From: Lysobacter sp. ISL-50
Lineage (GTDB): Bacteria; Pseudomonadota; Gammaproteobacteria; Xanthomonadales; Xanthomonadaceae
Direction: 5' to 3'
Assembly (NCBI RefSeq): GCF_018612875.1
Contig: NZ_JAGGRI010000025.1
Location: 1-64,000 of the forward strand
DNA length: 64,000 nt
The translations under genes and the position numbers were made by a program. Positions 24,735-34,184 of the stretch are shown here, one piece after another. How positions within the stretch are numbered: position 1 is the first letter of the stretch; each line of letters begins with the position of its first letter. The notes below the pieces were generated by a model. It saw only the letters and a list, made by a program, of their open reading frames with translations. It did no database searches and was not told where the DNA came from.

Positions 24735-26093
24735 ATGAACCGACGCGATTTTCTCGCCACCTCCGCCACCGCGAGCACGCTGCTGGCCAGCAGCGCGTTC
24801 ACGCAGGCGTTCGCGCGCAAACGCGGTTCCAAGCTGCGCCTGGGCCTGATCGGCGTGGGCATGCGCGGTCAGATGCACCTGACCGAACTGCTGCGCCGCG
24901 ACGACGTGGAAGTGACCGCGCTGTGCGATGTCGAGCCGATCATGCTCGACCGCTCGCTGGCGCTGATCGCCAAGGCCGGAAAATCCAAACCGGCGGTCTA
25001 CGGCGCCGACCGCGACAACGAGGCCTATCGCAAGATGCTGGCCAAGGGCGGCCTGGACGCGGTGATCATCGCCACGCCGTGGGAATTCCACGCCGAGCAG
25101 GCGATCGCGGCGATGCAGGCGCGCATCGCGGTCGGCTGCGAAGTGGTCGCCGGCCTGAGCCTGGAGGATCACTGGCAGGTGCTGCGCGCCCAGCAAAGCA
25201 CCGGCACGCCGTACATGCTGCTGGAGAACGTGTGCTATCGCCGCGACGTGCTGGCCGCGCTCAACATGGTGCGCCAGGGCCTGTTCGGCGAGATCGTGCA
25301 CTTGCAGGGCGGCTACCAGCACGATCTGCGCGGAGTGAAGTTCAACAGCGGCAATCCCGACCAGCCCTACGGCAGCGGCGTGGAATTCGGCCCGAAGGCG
25401 TGGTCGGAAGCGCGCTGGCGCACCGAGCACTCGATCAAGCGCGACGCCGACCTGTATCCCAGCCACGGCATCGGCCCGTGCGCGATGGCGATCGACATCC
25501 ATCGCGGCAACCGCTTCACCCATCTGAGCGCGTTCGCGAGCAAGCCGCGCGGCCTGCACGACTACATCGTCAAGAAGGCCGGGCCGGATCATCCCAACGC
25601 GAAGGTGAAGTTCAAGCTCGGCGATCTGGTCACCACCCAGATCCTGTGCGAGAACGGCGAAACCATCGTGCTGCAGCACGACACTTCGCTGCCGCGCCCG
25701 TATTCGCTGGGCTTCCGCGTGCAGGGCACCAACGGATTGTGGATGGACGTCAACGAATCGATCCACATCGAAGGCAAGAGCCAGCCGCACAAGTGGGACA
25801 AGGCCGACGACTGGTTCGCCAAGTACGACCATCCGCTGTGGAAGCGCTTCGCCGCCGCCGCCGCCGATGCCGGTCACGGCGGCATGGACTTCTTCGTCAT
25901 CAACGCGTTCGTCGAAGCGCTCAAGGCCGACGCGCCGATGCCGATCGACATCTTCGACGCGATCGCCTGGAGCGCGATCACGCCGCTGTCGGAGCAATCC
26001 ATCGCCGAGCACAAGACCCTGGAATTCCCGGATTTCACCGGCGGCAAGTGGAAAGACCGCAAGCCGATCTTCGCCTTGAACGACCGCTACTGA
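24735..26093 (+). CDS. GH109 alpha-N-acetylgalactosaminidase-like, Tat-exported
   Basis: 452 residues. A twin-arginine signal (MNRRDFLATSATASTLLASS) leads into a Gfo/Idh/MocA fold with the NAD loop LGLIGVGMRGQ (residues about 37-47), the segment LENVCYRRDVLAALNMVRQG, GGYQHDLRGVKFNSG, and a C-terminal domain with SHGIGPCAMAIDIHRGNRF. This combination fits glycoside hydrolase family 109, in which bound NAD is used to remove terminal alpha-linked N-acetylgalactosamine through an oxidation-elimination route. Export with bound NAD explains the Tat signal. It follows ridA by 68 bases, and points to alpha-GalNAc glycans as the substrate for the locus. A plain periplasmic oxidoreductase is the alternative. 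Confidence 0.85.
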   Translation: MNRRDFLATSATASTLLASSAFTQAFARKRGSKLRLGLIGVGMRGQMHLTELLRRDDVEVTALCDVEPIMLDRSLALIAKAGKSKPAVYGADRDNEAYRKMLAKGGLDAVIIATPWEFHAEQAIAAMQARIAVGCEVVAGLSLEDHWQVLRAQQSTGTPYMLLENVCYRRDVLAALNMVRQGLFGEIVHLQGGYQHDLRGVKFNSGNPDQPYGSGVEFGPKAWSEARWRTEHSIKRDADLYPSHGIGPCAMAIDIHRGNRFTHLSAFASKPRGLHDYIVKKAGPDHPNAKVKFKLGDLVTTQILCENGETIVLQHDTSLPRPYSLGFRVQGTNGLWMDVNESIHIEGKSQPHKWDKADDWFAKYDHPLWKRFAAAAADAGHGGMDFFVINAFVEALKADAPMPIDIFDAIAWSAITPLSEQSIAEHKTLEFPDFTGGKWKDRKPIFALNDRY

Positions 26094-26099
26094 TCCAGC

Positions 26100-26210
26100 G
26101 CCGCCTTTGGGGAGGCGGCTTTTGTGGGAGGCGCGGCTTCTGTGCGAGGCAGCTTTTGTGGGAGGCGGCTTTTGTGGGAGGGGCTTCAGCCCCGATGCTT
26201 TCCTCTCCGA
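26100..26210. repeat. Degenerate cluster of GTGGGAGGGGCTTCAGCCCC repeats
   Basis: Several partial copies of a unit beginning TTTTGTGGGAGGCGGC and one complete copy (about 26172-26200) with the palindrome GGGGCTTCAGCCCC followed by GATGC. The complete form recurs, usually as facing pairs, at 42477, 45478 and 47797. It is a REP-type intergenic element and lies in the gap between the GH109 and GH31 genes. Confidence 0.85.
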
Positions 26211-26323
26211 CACCGCGAACCAAACAAAAGAGCGCCGGCCCGAAGGCCCGCCTCCCATCCAGTCAGCCGCAATCGGTTTAGAAATGCCCGCCCAGCGGGC
26301 CCGGGGGTAAGGTGGAATTGAGC

Positions 26324-29300
26324 ATGCGTCGTCCGCGACTGTCGATCGCGATCCTGGCCGCCCTGATGGCGTCGGCGTTGCCGGCGTCGGCCGAGCCGGT
26401 CGGCAACCTGCGCGCGGTCCGCGCCGATGCCGGCGCGAGTTCGGGCTGGGAGCTGAGCACCGATACCGGCAGCGTGCTGCGCATCGACGTGCTCGCCGAC
26501 GACATCGTGCGGGTGCAGGCCGGACGCCGCGGCAAGCTGACGCCCGCCGGCGACAAGGCCGCGCCGATCGTGTTGCCGCAACCGGCGGCGAAGGTCGCCG
26601 CCACCCTGGAAGAAGACGACGCCGAAGTGCGCGTGCGCACCGCCGCGCTGATGCTGCATGTGCAACGGCAACCGCTGAAACTGCGCCTGGAGCGGATCGA
26701 CGGCGAGCGCCGCACGCCGCTGTGGCAGGAACTGCAGCCGCTGGATCTGGACGCGGCGCAGAGCGTGCAAGTGCTGTCCTCGCAGAACGATGAGGCGTTC
26801 TACGGCGGCGGCCAGCAGAACGGCCGCTATCAGTTCAAGGGCCGCGAGCTGGAGGTGTCCTACTCCGGCGGCTGGGAAGAGGGCGACCGTCCCAGCCCGG
26901 CGCCGATGCTGCTGAGCTCGCGCGGCTGGGGCATGTTGCGCAACACCTGGAGCGACGGCAATTATGATTTGCGCCAGCCCGATCAATCCACATTGCTGCA
27001 TCGCGAAGACCGCTTCGACGTCTATTACTTCGTCGGCGAACTGCCGCGCCTGCTCGAACGCTACACGCAACTGACCGGCCGCCCCGGCCTGTTGCCGCGT
27101 TGGGCGCTGTCTTACGGCGACGCGGATTGCTACAACGACGGCGACAACAACAAGAAGCCCGGCACCGTGCCCGAAGGCTGGCACGACGGCCCCACCGGCA
27201 CCACGCCGGACGTGGTCGACGCCGTCGCCCGCCAGTACCGCGAACACGACATGCCCGGCGGCTGGATTCTGCCCAACGACGGCTACGGCTGCGGCTACAA
27301 GCAGTTGCCCGAAACGGTGAAAGGGCTGGCGAAATACGGCTTCCGCACCGGCCTGTGGACCGAGAACGGCGTCGACAAGATCGCGTGGGAAGTCGGCACC
27401 GCCGGCAGCCGGGTGCAGAAGCTCGACGTGGCCTGGACCGGCAAGGGCTATCAGTTCGCGATGGACGCGAATCAATCCGCGTTCAACGGCATCGTGCACA
27501 ACTCCGATTCGCGCCCGTTCCTGTGGACGGTGATGGGCTGGGCCGGCATCCAGCGCTATGCGGTGGCCTGGACCGGCGATCAGAGCGCGAGTTGGGATTA
27601 CATCCGCTGGCACGTGCCGACCTTGATCGGCTCGGGCCTGTCGGGCATGGCCTACGCCACCGGCGACGTCGATGCGATCTTCGGCGGCAGCCGCCGAAAC
27701 CTACACCCGCGATCTGCAGTGGAAAGCCTTCACTCCGGTGCTGATGGGCATGTCGGGCTGGTCGTCGAACGCGCGCAAGCATCCGTGGTGGTTCGACGAG
27801 CCGTACCGCAGCATCAATCGCGACTATCTGAAGTTGAAGATGCGGCTGACGCCGTACATGTACGGCTTGACCTACGAGGCCGCGCAGACCGGCGCGCCGC
27901 CGGTGCGCGGGCTGATGTGGGATTACCCGCAAGACCCGCATGCGCGCGACGAGGCCTACAAGTACCAGTTCCTGCTCGGCCGCGACCTGCTGGTGGCGCC
28001 GGTGTATCGCAGCCAGGCCGCGAGCCGCGGCTGGCGCCGCGGCATCCATCTGCCGGCCGGACGCTGGATCGATTACTGGGACGGCCGCAGCGTCCAGGCC
28101 GGCGCCGCCGGCCGCGAACTCGATCGTCAGGTCGATCTCGCCACGCTGCCGCTGTTCGTGCGCGCCGGCGCGATCGTGCCGATGCATCCGTCGATGTTGT
28201 TCGACGGCGAAAAACCGCTCGACGAAATCACCTTCGACCTCTATCCGCAGGGCGATTCGCAGTACACGCTGTACGAAGACGACGGCACTACGCGTCGCTA
28301 CGAGCAGGGCGAGTCGAGCACGCAGCAAGTGCGGATGAGCGCGCCGGGGCAGGGCAGCGGCCCGGTGTCGGTGCGAATCGATGCGGTGCAGGGCCAGTAC
28401 CAGGGCCAGCTGCCGCAGCGCCGCTACGCCTTGCGCGTCCTCAGCCGGCAAGCGCCGCGCGCGGTTTCGCTCGACGGCCGCGCGCTGCCCAAGCTGGCCG
28501 ATGCGGCCGCGCTGCAGGGGGCGGGCGAAGGCTGGTATTTCGATCCGGAGCAGCGCAAGGGCAGCGTGCACGTGCGCACCGCCGCCATCGACATCCGCGC
28601 GCCGCTGCAGTTGACGCTCGACATCGCGGTCGCCAAGGCCGACGCCGACGACGCCTATCCGGCCGCGCCGGCGCTGGGCCGCGCGCTGCCAGCCGACAGT
28701 CTGCTGGTGGTCAACCGTCCGGCCGAAGAGCCCGGCCATGCCTTGGAAAAAGCGTTCGACGACGACGCGAACACATGGTTCCGCAGCGTGCGCAATCAGG
28801 CCGTGCGCACCGGCGCGCACGAATGGACGATCGGCTTCGGCGAACGCAAGTTGATCGACGGCATCGAGTTGGCGCCGCGCAACGACAAGAACTGGAAGCA
28901 CGGCCAGATCCGCGACTACGAGGTGTACCTGGGCGACAGCAACGGCGAATGGGGCGAGCCGATCGCGCGCGGCCAGTTGCAGCTCAAACAGGAGATGCAG
29001 CGCATCGACTTCCCGGCGCGCGCCGGCCGTCTGTTGCGCTTCCGCGCGCTCAGCGTGCAGAACCCGGAAGGCGACGGCGCATCCGCCACCGATCCGATGG
29101 TCACCGCCGCGCAGGCCGGCGCGGCGCGCGCGGTCGATGCGCTGCAGCCGCGCGACGTCGGCCCGATCGCGCTGTCGAGCTTCCACATCCTCGAACACCA
29201 GCAACCAGAGCGGCCGGCGCAGCAACGCTATCTCTCCGAGCTGCCGTTGCCGGCCGCGCTGGCCGCTCAGGTGCGCACCGATCGCGCCTTCCGCGGCGAG

Positions 29301-29666
29301 CAAGCGCTGCGCATGAACGGCCTGCTGTTCCGCCGCGGCCTCGGCGTCGGCGCGGCCAGCCGCATCGATCTGCGCCTGCAAGGCCAGTGGCGTTTGCTGC
29401 GCGCCGATCTCGGCATCGACGACGCCTGCCGCGCCGCCGGCGGCCTGCAGTTCCAGGTCTGGAGCGGCAGCCGACTGCTTTACGACAGCGGTCTGGTGAA
29501 GGCGCCCGGCGTGGTCAAGCCGGAGCTGGACATCCGCGGTCTGTCGTCCCTGAGCCTGCGCACGCTGGGCGCGCAGGGCAGCCAACCCGCCCAGGTCTGC
29601 GCGAACTGGGCCAACGCCGTACTGATCGGCCAGGAGGGCGATACCGCCAGCATCCTCGCGCCATGA
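26324..29666 (+). pseudogene. GH31 glycosidase with a one-base frameshift
   Basis: With one base removed at 27691-27692 this would be a 1113-residue exported protein. The first frame (from ATG 26324) has a signal peptide (MRRPRLSIAILAALMASALP), a GH31 N-terminal beta domain and the barrel with the candidate nucleophile Asp368 (KLDVAWTG) and acid/base Asp419 (WTGDQSAS). After GGS at 27689 the match jumps to the next frame, which continues AETYTRDLQWKAFTPVLMGM, then LLVAPVY and PLFVRAGAIVP, and C-terminal discoidin/NPCBM-like carbohydrate-binding regions. Unshifted translation runs on to 29683 as nonsense. The KLDVAW nucleophile form is seen in GH31 enzymes acting on alpha-galactose or alpha-GalNAc rather than glucose. 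Real mutation and sequencing error cannot be told apart here. Confidence 0.85.
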
Positions 29667-29791
29667 CCCCACTGAACCCGTAACACCGCTCCTCCCCCCG
29701 CCCACACCGACTGCGGCCTTCCGGCCGCGGCCCGGGATCGCTGTTGCCTTTCGTCCGCCATTCGCGCCGCAGTCCTGCCAGGAGAGTTCCG

Positions 29792-32700
29792 ATGTTGCCC
29801 GCAAGCCGCCGTCCGCGCCGTCACCGCGCAAACCGCATTCCCGTCACCCCGCTGTCGTTGGCCCTGGCGGCCGCGCTGCTGGGCCATGTTTCCATCGCGG
29901 CCGCACAGGATGGCGCCGAAAGCACCGACAGCAAGGACAAGACCACCGAGCTGTCGCGCGTGGAAGTCACCGGTTCCAACATCCGCCGCACCGATGTGGA
30001 AACCGCTTCGCCGGTGCAGGTCATCAGCAAGCAGGACATCGAGAACATGGGTGCGCGCACCTTGTTGCAGGTGCTCGACAACCTGCCGGCCGCGCGTCCG
30101 GCGCAGCAGGATTCGCGCTCGCTGTTCACCGGTTCCGACGGCGCCTCGCAGGCCAATCTGCGCGGCCTCGGCGCGCAAGGCACGCTGGTGTTGTTGAACG
30201 GCCGCCGCCTGTCGTACTACGGCGCGCCGGCCGGTTTCCAGACCCAGTTCGTCAACATCGACGCCATTCCCGCCGCGGCGATCGAACGCATGGAAGTGCT
30301 GACCGACGGCGCCTCGGCCGTGTACGGCACCGACGCGGTGGCCGGCGTGATCAACGTCATCACCAAGCGCAATTACCAGGGCGCGGAAGTCAGCCTGACC
30401 ACGGACAAGTCCTCGCGTATCGATTCCTACGGCGAGCACCAGGCCAGCATCACCGCCGGCTTCGGCGATCTCGACGAGGACCGCTATAACGTCTACGCCT
30501 CGGTCAACCTGTACCGCCGCGACGCGATCCCGCTGAGCGATTTCTACGACAAGCGTCCGAAGCAGTACTACGTCAACAACCCCAACTACCTCAAGAACCT
30601 GCGCCTGGGCACCGGCAGCAAGCCGGGCGTGTTCAATCCCGGCAGTTACTTCGCCTTCGATCCGGCCACCGGCGCGCGCCGGCAGGAAGCCGCGCCGGGC
30701 TGCGACAACGTGCTCACTGGCGAAGCCGCCGGCCCGCGTTGCATCTGGCAGACCTGGATGAACAACGAGATCGACGCCGGCGCGCAGACCGAGCGCATGA
30801 CCGGCTACGTCAACGCGCACTTCCTGATCGGCGAAACCACCGAAGCCTTCGCCGAGCTGACCTACACCGACATCGACCTGCGCGCCAACGGCGGCACGCC
30901 GCGCGCGTTCGGCAGCACCACCGGCAACCCGACCAGCTGGTTCTCGCGCAATACCGGTACCACCGTCAACCAGTTCCGCTATCCGTTCCTGGGCCCGAAC
31001 AACGAATACAACCACGCCAGTCCCGAGCTCAAGGCGATGATGGGCGGCGTGGTCGGCCTGAACTACCTGATGCAGGACGCCGGCGACGACTACTTCGGCC
31101 AACGCAACACCGACCAGAGCTATCGCGCGCTGGGCGGCCTGCGCGGCAGCATCGGCGACTGGAGCTGGGAAACCGCGTTCGCCACCGCCGGCACGCACTC
31201 GGTTACCTACCAGACCGTCAACGTCAACCTGGAAGGTTTCCGCAAGGCCTTCGGCCCGTTCACCGTCGATCCGGGCAGCGGCCGGGTGATCATCTCCGAT
31301 CATCCGGCGTACAAGTTCGGCGAGATCAGCGAGGCCAACAGCGCCTTGTTGCGCGCGGCCTATCCGACCTTCGACATCCAGTCGTGGACCCGCCTGCACA
31401 CTCTGGACGGCAAGATCGAAGGCCCGCTGTTCAACTTGCCGGCCGGCGAAGTGCGCGCCGCGTTCGGCTTCAACATCAGCCGCGAAACCTTCTACACCCC
31501 GGGCAACGAAGACGCCGCCAACGGCCTGATCACCCAGCAGGGCGGTTCGTGGTTCGACGGCAAGCGCAACACCTACGCGTTGTTCTCCGAGGCGGTCGCG
31601 CCGCTGACCGACAAGCTCGAGCTCGACGCCGCGCTGCGCGTGGACAAGTACCCGAACTTCAGCGCCAACCTCGCGCCGAAGATCGGCCTGAAATACCAGA
31701 TGCTGCCGCAGCTGCTGTTGCGCGGTACATATTCGGAAGGCTTCCGCGCGCCCAGCCTGGCCGAGGCCGGCACCGGCGGCGTGTTCGCCCAGCTCGGCGG
31801 CTATCGCGACGAAATCCGCTGCAACGAGACCAACGCCATCGCCAACCTGCTGCGCCAATCGCGCCGCGGCGGCGACGTGGACCTGGGCAATTCGCTGCTC
31901 AATGCCGACTGCGGCCGCACCGTGGCGCGCATGACCCAGCCCAACCAGGATCTCAAGCCGGAGAAGGCGAAGATCGCCACCCTGGGCTTCGTGTTCGAAC
32001 CGCTGGACTGGCTGTCGGTGTCGGCCGATTACTGGTTCATCTATCGCCGCAACGAAATCGCCGCGCCGGATTTCAGCAAGCAAGAAGACATCCAGTCCTC
32101 GACCCGTTCGCCGATCACCGATTCCGACCGCGCCGCGCTCGCCGCGCTGGCGGCGATGTGCGCCGATCCGGCCAGCGGCGTGGCCTGCCCAGGCACGCTG
32201 CCGGGCTACAGCGTCGGCAACGTGGCCAGCGTCGTCGGCCAGTACAAGAACAAGGGCCGCACCCTGGTCGATGGCTTCGACATCGATGCGCGCAGCCACT
32301 TCTCGCTGGGCGAGTGGGGCAACTTGAACATCGGACTGGCCGCCACCATCGCGCGTCGCAACCAGGCCTATCTGGACGACGAAAACGGCTGGTACTACGG
32401 CAACACCGTGGGCTACTACGGCAACCCGCGCCTGCGCGCCACGATCAACGCCGACTGGAACTACCGCCAGGTGACCTCCAGCTTCTTCGTCAACTACGTC
32501 GGCAAGACCAAGTGGGCGTACGAGCGCATCGACGAGCAGGACAACAACCCGGAAACCTGCACCGCAGGATTCCTTGCGCTGCCCAAGGCCCAGTGCGACG
32601 GCGTGCCGTCGTGGTGGACGGCCAACCTGAGCGTGACCTGGCGTCCGACCGACAAGCTCAACGTCGGTATCACCGTCAAGAATCTGTTCGACCGGATGCC

Positions 32701-32794
32701 GTTCTACGATCCGAACAGCTTCCTCGGCGATTCGAGCGACTACGCCAGCATCTTCGGGCGCAGCTATAGCTTCACCGTCGGCTACAAGTTCTGA
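29792..32794 (+). CDS. TonB-dependent outer-membrane receptor
   Basis: 1000 residues. The ATG at 29792 follows AGGAGA; an earlier in-frame ATG (29744) lacks a ribosome site. An arginine-rich start and hydrophobic core (LSLALAAALLGHVSIAAAQ) form a signal peptide. Then come a TonB-box-like ELSRVEVTGSNI, the plug domain (about 75-190, with IERMEVLTDGASAVYGTDAV and GVINVITKR) and a 22-strand barrel ending in SFTVGYKF with the expected terminal Phe. Its place directly after the GH109 and GH31 genes suggests uptake of GalNAc-containing oligosaccharides. A substrate cannot be read from the sequence itself. A clear terminator follows. Confidence 0.9.
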   Translation: MLPASRRPRRHRANRIPVTPLSLALAAALLGHVSIAAAQDGAESTDSKDKTTELSRVEVTGSNIRRTDVETASPVQVISKQDIENMGARTLLQVLDNLPAARPAQQDSRSLFTGSDGASQANLRGLGAQGTLVLLNGRRLSYYGAPAGFQTQFVNIDAIPAAAIERMEVLTDGASAVYGTDAVAGVINVITKRNYQGAEVSLTTDKSSRIDSYGEHQASITAGFGDLDEDRYNVYASVNLYRRDAIPLSDFYDKRPKQYYVNNPNYLKNLRLGTGSKPGVFNPGSYFAFDPATGARRQEAAPGCDNVLTGEAAGPRCIWQTWMNNEIDAGAQTERMTGYVNAHFLIGETTEAFAELTYTDIDLRANGGTPRAFGSTTGNPTSWFSRNTGTTVNQFRYPFLGPNNEYNHASPELKAMMGGVVGLNYLMQDAGDDYFGQRNTDQSYRALGGLRGSIGDWSWETAFATAGTHSVTYQTVNVNLEGFRKAFGPFTVDPGSGRVIISDHPAYKFGEISEANSALLRAAYPTFDIQSWTRLHTLDGKIEGPLFNLPAGEVRAAFGFNISRETFYTPGNEDAANGLITQQGGSWFDGKRNTYALFSEAVAPLTDKLELDAALRVDKYPNFSANLAPKIGLKYQMLPQLLLRGTYSEGFRAPSLAEAGTGGVFAQLGGYRDEIRCNETNAIANLLRQSRRGGDVDLGNSLLNADCGRTVARMTQPNQDLKPEKAKIATLGFVFEPLDWLSVSADYWFIYRRNEIAAPDFSKQEDIQSSTRSPITDSDRAALAALAAMCADPASGVACPGTLPGYSVGNVASVVGQYKNKGRTLVDGFDIDARSHFSLGEWGNLNIGLAATIARRNQAYLDDENGWYYGNTVGYYGNPRLRATINADWNYRQVTSSFFVNYVGKTKWAYERIDEQDNNPETCTAGFLALPKAQCDGVPSWWTANLSVTWRPTDKLNVGITVKNLFDRMPFYDPNSFLGDSSDYASIFGRSYSFTVGYKF

Positions 32795-32800
32795 GGGTTC

Positions 32801-32830
32801 GATCGCGCCGGCATGGTTGCCGGCGCGATC
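32801..32830 (+). terminator. Terminator after the TonB receptor
   Basis: Perfect 12-bp stem (GATCGCGCCGGC) with loop ATGGTT, seven bases after the receptor stop, followed by TCGTTGCTCTCTTT. A probable intrinsic terminator closing the sugar-utilisation region. Confidence 0.75.
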
Positions 32831-32947
32831 TCGTTGCTCTCTTTGACGGGATGAGCATATCGGCTCGATCCTGCTGGAATCGGCGGCGCGGCGGGGCCCG
32901 TCCGTCGGTAACCGGCAAATCTTGATTGACAGGTTTGCGCGTCATAC

Positions 32948-32977
32948 ATAACCTTTAATTTGATTTTAAAAGGTTAT
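32948..32977. promoter_or_regulatory. Inverted repeat over the ribosome site of the next gene
   Basis: ATAACCTTT and AAAGGTTAT form perfect 9-bp arms around 12 AT-rich bases. The second arm includes the AAAAGG ribosome site of the gene at 32982. A TTGACA box lies just upstream (about 32926). It may be an operator or an RNA hairpin that hides the ribosome site. Confidence 0.5.
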
Positions 32978-32981
32978 GTTC

Positions 32982-33569
32982 ATGCGGTCTTGGTCCCTGC
33001 GGATGTCGCTGATCGCCTGGTTGCTGCCGGCCTTGGCCGCGTGCGCGCAACCCTCGGCTCCGGCCTCTGGAATCGCGATGTCCCGCTCCGCCACGTCGAC
33101 GTTCCCGCGCCGCGCCGCCATCGCCGTCATCGATGCGCCCAGCAATCTGGGCCTGCGACCGCCCAGGCCGGGCGTGGAGCCGGGCGTGCGCCGCATGCCC
33201 GACGCGTTGCGCGCGACCGGCCTGGTGCAGCGCTTGCGCGCGCGCGACGCGGGCCGGGTCGAAGCGCAGGCGTACTCGCCCGAACCCGATCGCACCATCG
33301 GCTTCCGTAACGGCGCGGCCTTCGTGCTGGCCGAACGGGTGATGCCGGCGGTGGATTCGCCGAATCCCGGCGGCCTGGATTTCGAACAGTTCCGCGCCTT
33401 GCTCGCGCAATTGCTGGCGAACCCGAAGGCGGTGGGCGTGGAGTTGACGATCTTCGATCCCGACCTGGACCCGGACCGGCGTTTGGCGAAGCAATTGGCC
33501 GAGGCGGTGGCGGGCGCGTTCGAAGACAGCGGGCGCTGGCCGTCGTCCGTCGCGGCATCGGCGCGCTGA
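32982..33569 (+). pseudogene. Exported arginase-family remnant lacking the catalytic core
   Basis: 195 residues; the ATG at 32982 has AAAAGG eight bases upstream. A lipoprotein-type signal (LIAWLLPALAACAQP, lipobox LAAC) is followed by an arginase-like N-terminus (AIAVIDAPSNLGLRPPRPGV) and then, with no gap in frame, an arginase-like C-terminus (RVMPAVDSPNPGGLDFEQF and VGVELTIFDPDLDP). The central 100 or more residues that carry the manganese ligands (GGDHS, DAHxD and SxDxD motifs) are missing, so it cannot be an active arginase or agmatinase. The frame is kept and there is no stop, so it may be expressed for another purpose. Total length is about two thirds of a normal member. Confidence 0.7.
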
Positions 33570-33576
33570 GGCCGGT

Positions 33577-34005
33577 ATGCGCCGACGCGACTTTCTTGCA
33601 GGCGGCAGCGCGGCGGTGTTGCTGGTGGCGGGGCGTGCGGCCGCCCTTGCACCGGCCGGGTCCGAAGCGGCGATCGCGCATCCGATCAACGCCGGCTCGC
33701 GCTTGTTGTTCATCAGCGGACAGGTGCCGACCGATGCCGAGGGCAACACGCCGGCGCGCTTCTGCGGGCAATGCCGGTTGGCGTGGCGGAATCTCGAAGC
33801 TCAATTGGCCGCTGCCGATATGCAACTGCGACATTTGGTGAAGGTGACGGTGTTTCTTGCTCGATCCGGGGATCGTCGGCTCGAACGCGAATTGCGGAGC
33901 GAACGTCTGGCCGGCGTGGCGCAGCCGTCGGTCAGTGTGGTGGTGACCGGGATTTATGATGAGGCTTGGCGGATTGAAATCGAGGCGATTGCGTTGGCGG
34001 GGTGA
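33577..34005 (+). CDS. Tat-exported RidA-like protein
   Basis: 142 residues. A twin-arginine signal (MRRRDFLAGGSAAVLLVAGR, residues 1-20) precedes a compact RidA/YjgF domain (INAGSRLLFISGQVPTDAEG, LEAQLAAADMQLRHLVKVTV, VVVTGIYDEAWRIEIEAIAL). RidA proteins normally work in the cytoplasm on enamines. In the canonical active site an Arg near the C-terminal part is needed; here the segment QPSVSVVVTGI has Ser/Val in place of the usual RxxV pattern, so catalysis is doubtful. It sits seven bases after the arginase-like remnant, in the same transcription unit. Confidence 0.75.
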   Translation: MRRRDFLAGGSAAVLLVAGRAAALAPAGSEAAIAHPINAGSRLLFISGQVPTDAEGNTPARFCGQCRLAWRNLEAQLAAADMQLRHLVKVTVFLARSGDRRLERELRSERLAGVAQPSVSVVVTGIYDEAWRIEIEAIALAG

Positions 34006-34008
34006 AGC

Positions 34009-34115
34009 GAATCCCCCCTGCCCCCCTTTTTCAAAGGGGGGAACAGCAAAGGCGGCTCTCCGCGCAGGGCGGCAGCGCGCGTCAATTTGCCCCCTTTGAA
34101 AAAGGGGGCTGGCGC
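34009..34115. repeat. Paired palindrome element, CCCCCCTTTTTCAAAGGGGGG type
   Basis: Two facing units, each a palindrome of the form CCCCCCTTT-TTC-AAAGGGGGG, separated by about 45 bases of unrelated sequence. The same arrangement, with the same outer flank GCGAATCCCCCCTG, recurs at 44583-44691. It is a small non-coding repeat between convergent genes and may also act as a two-way terminator. Confidence 0.85.
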
Positions 34116-34184
34116 CTGTGTAACCCGCTTCAGACGAATACAGCTGCGCCGGGGGATTTGCTTTGGCTGTGAACTGCCACCCCC

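Noticed and set aside
26312-29683. Single 1123-codon gene in one frame
   Set aside because: Only the first 460 codons resemble GH31; afterwards the frame turns to Arg/Pro-rich nonsense while the next frame continues the glycosidase. A frameshift is the better reading.
29480-32299. Minus-strand open frame of 939 codons
   Set aside because: It is opposite the TonB receptor at 29792-32794 and shows only low-complexity composition.
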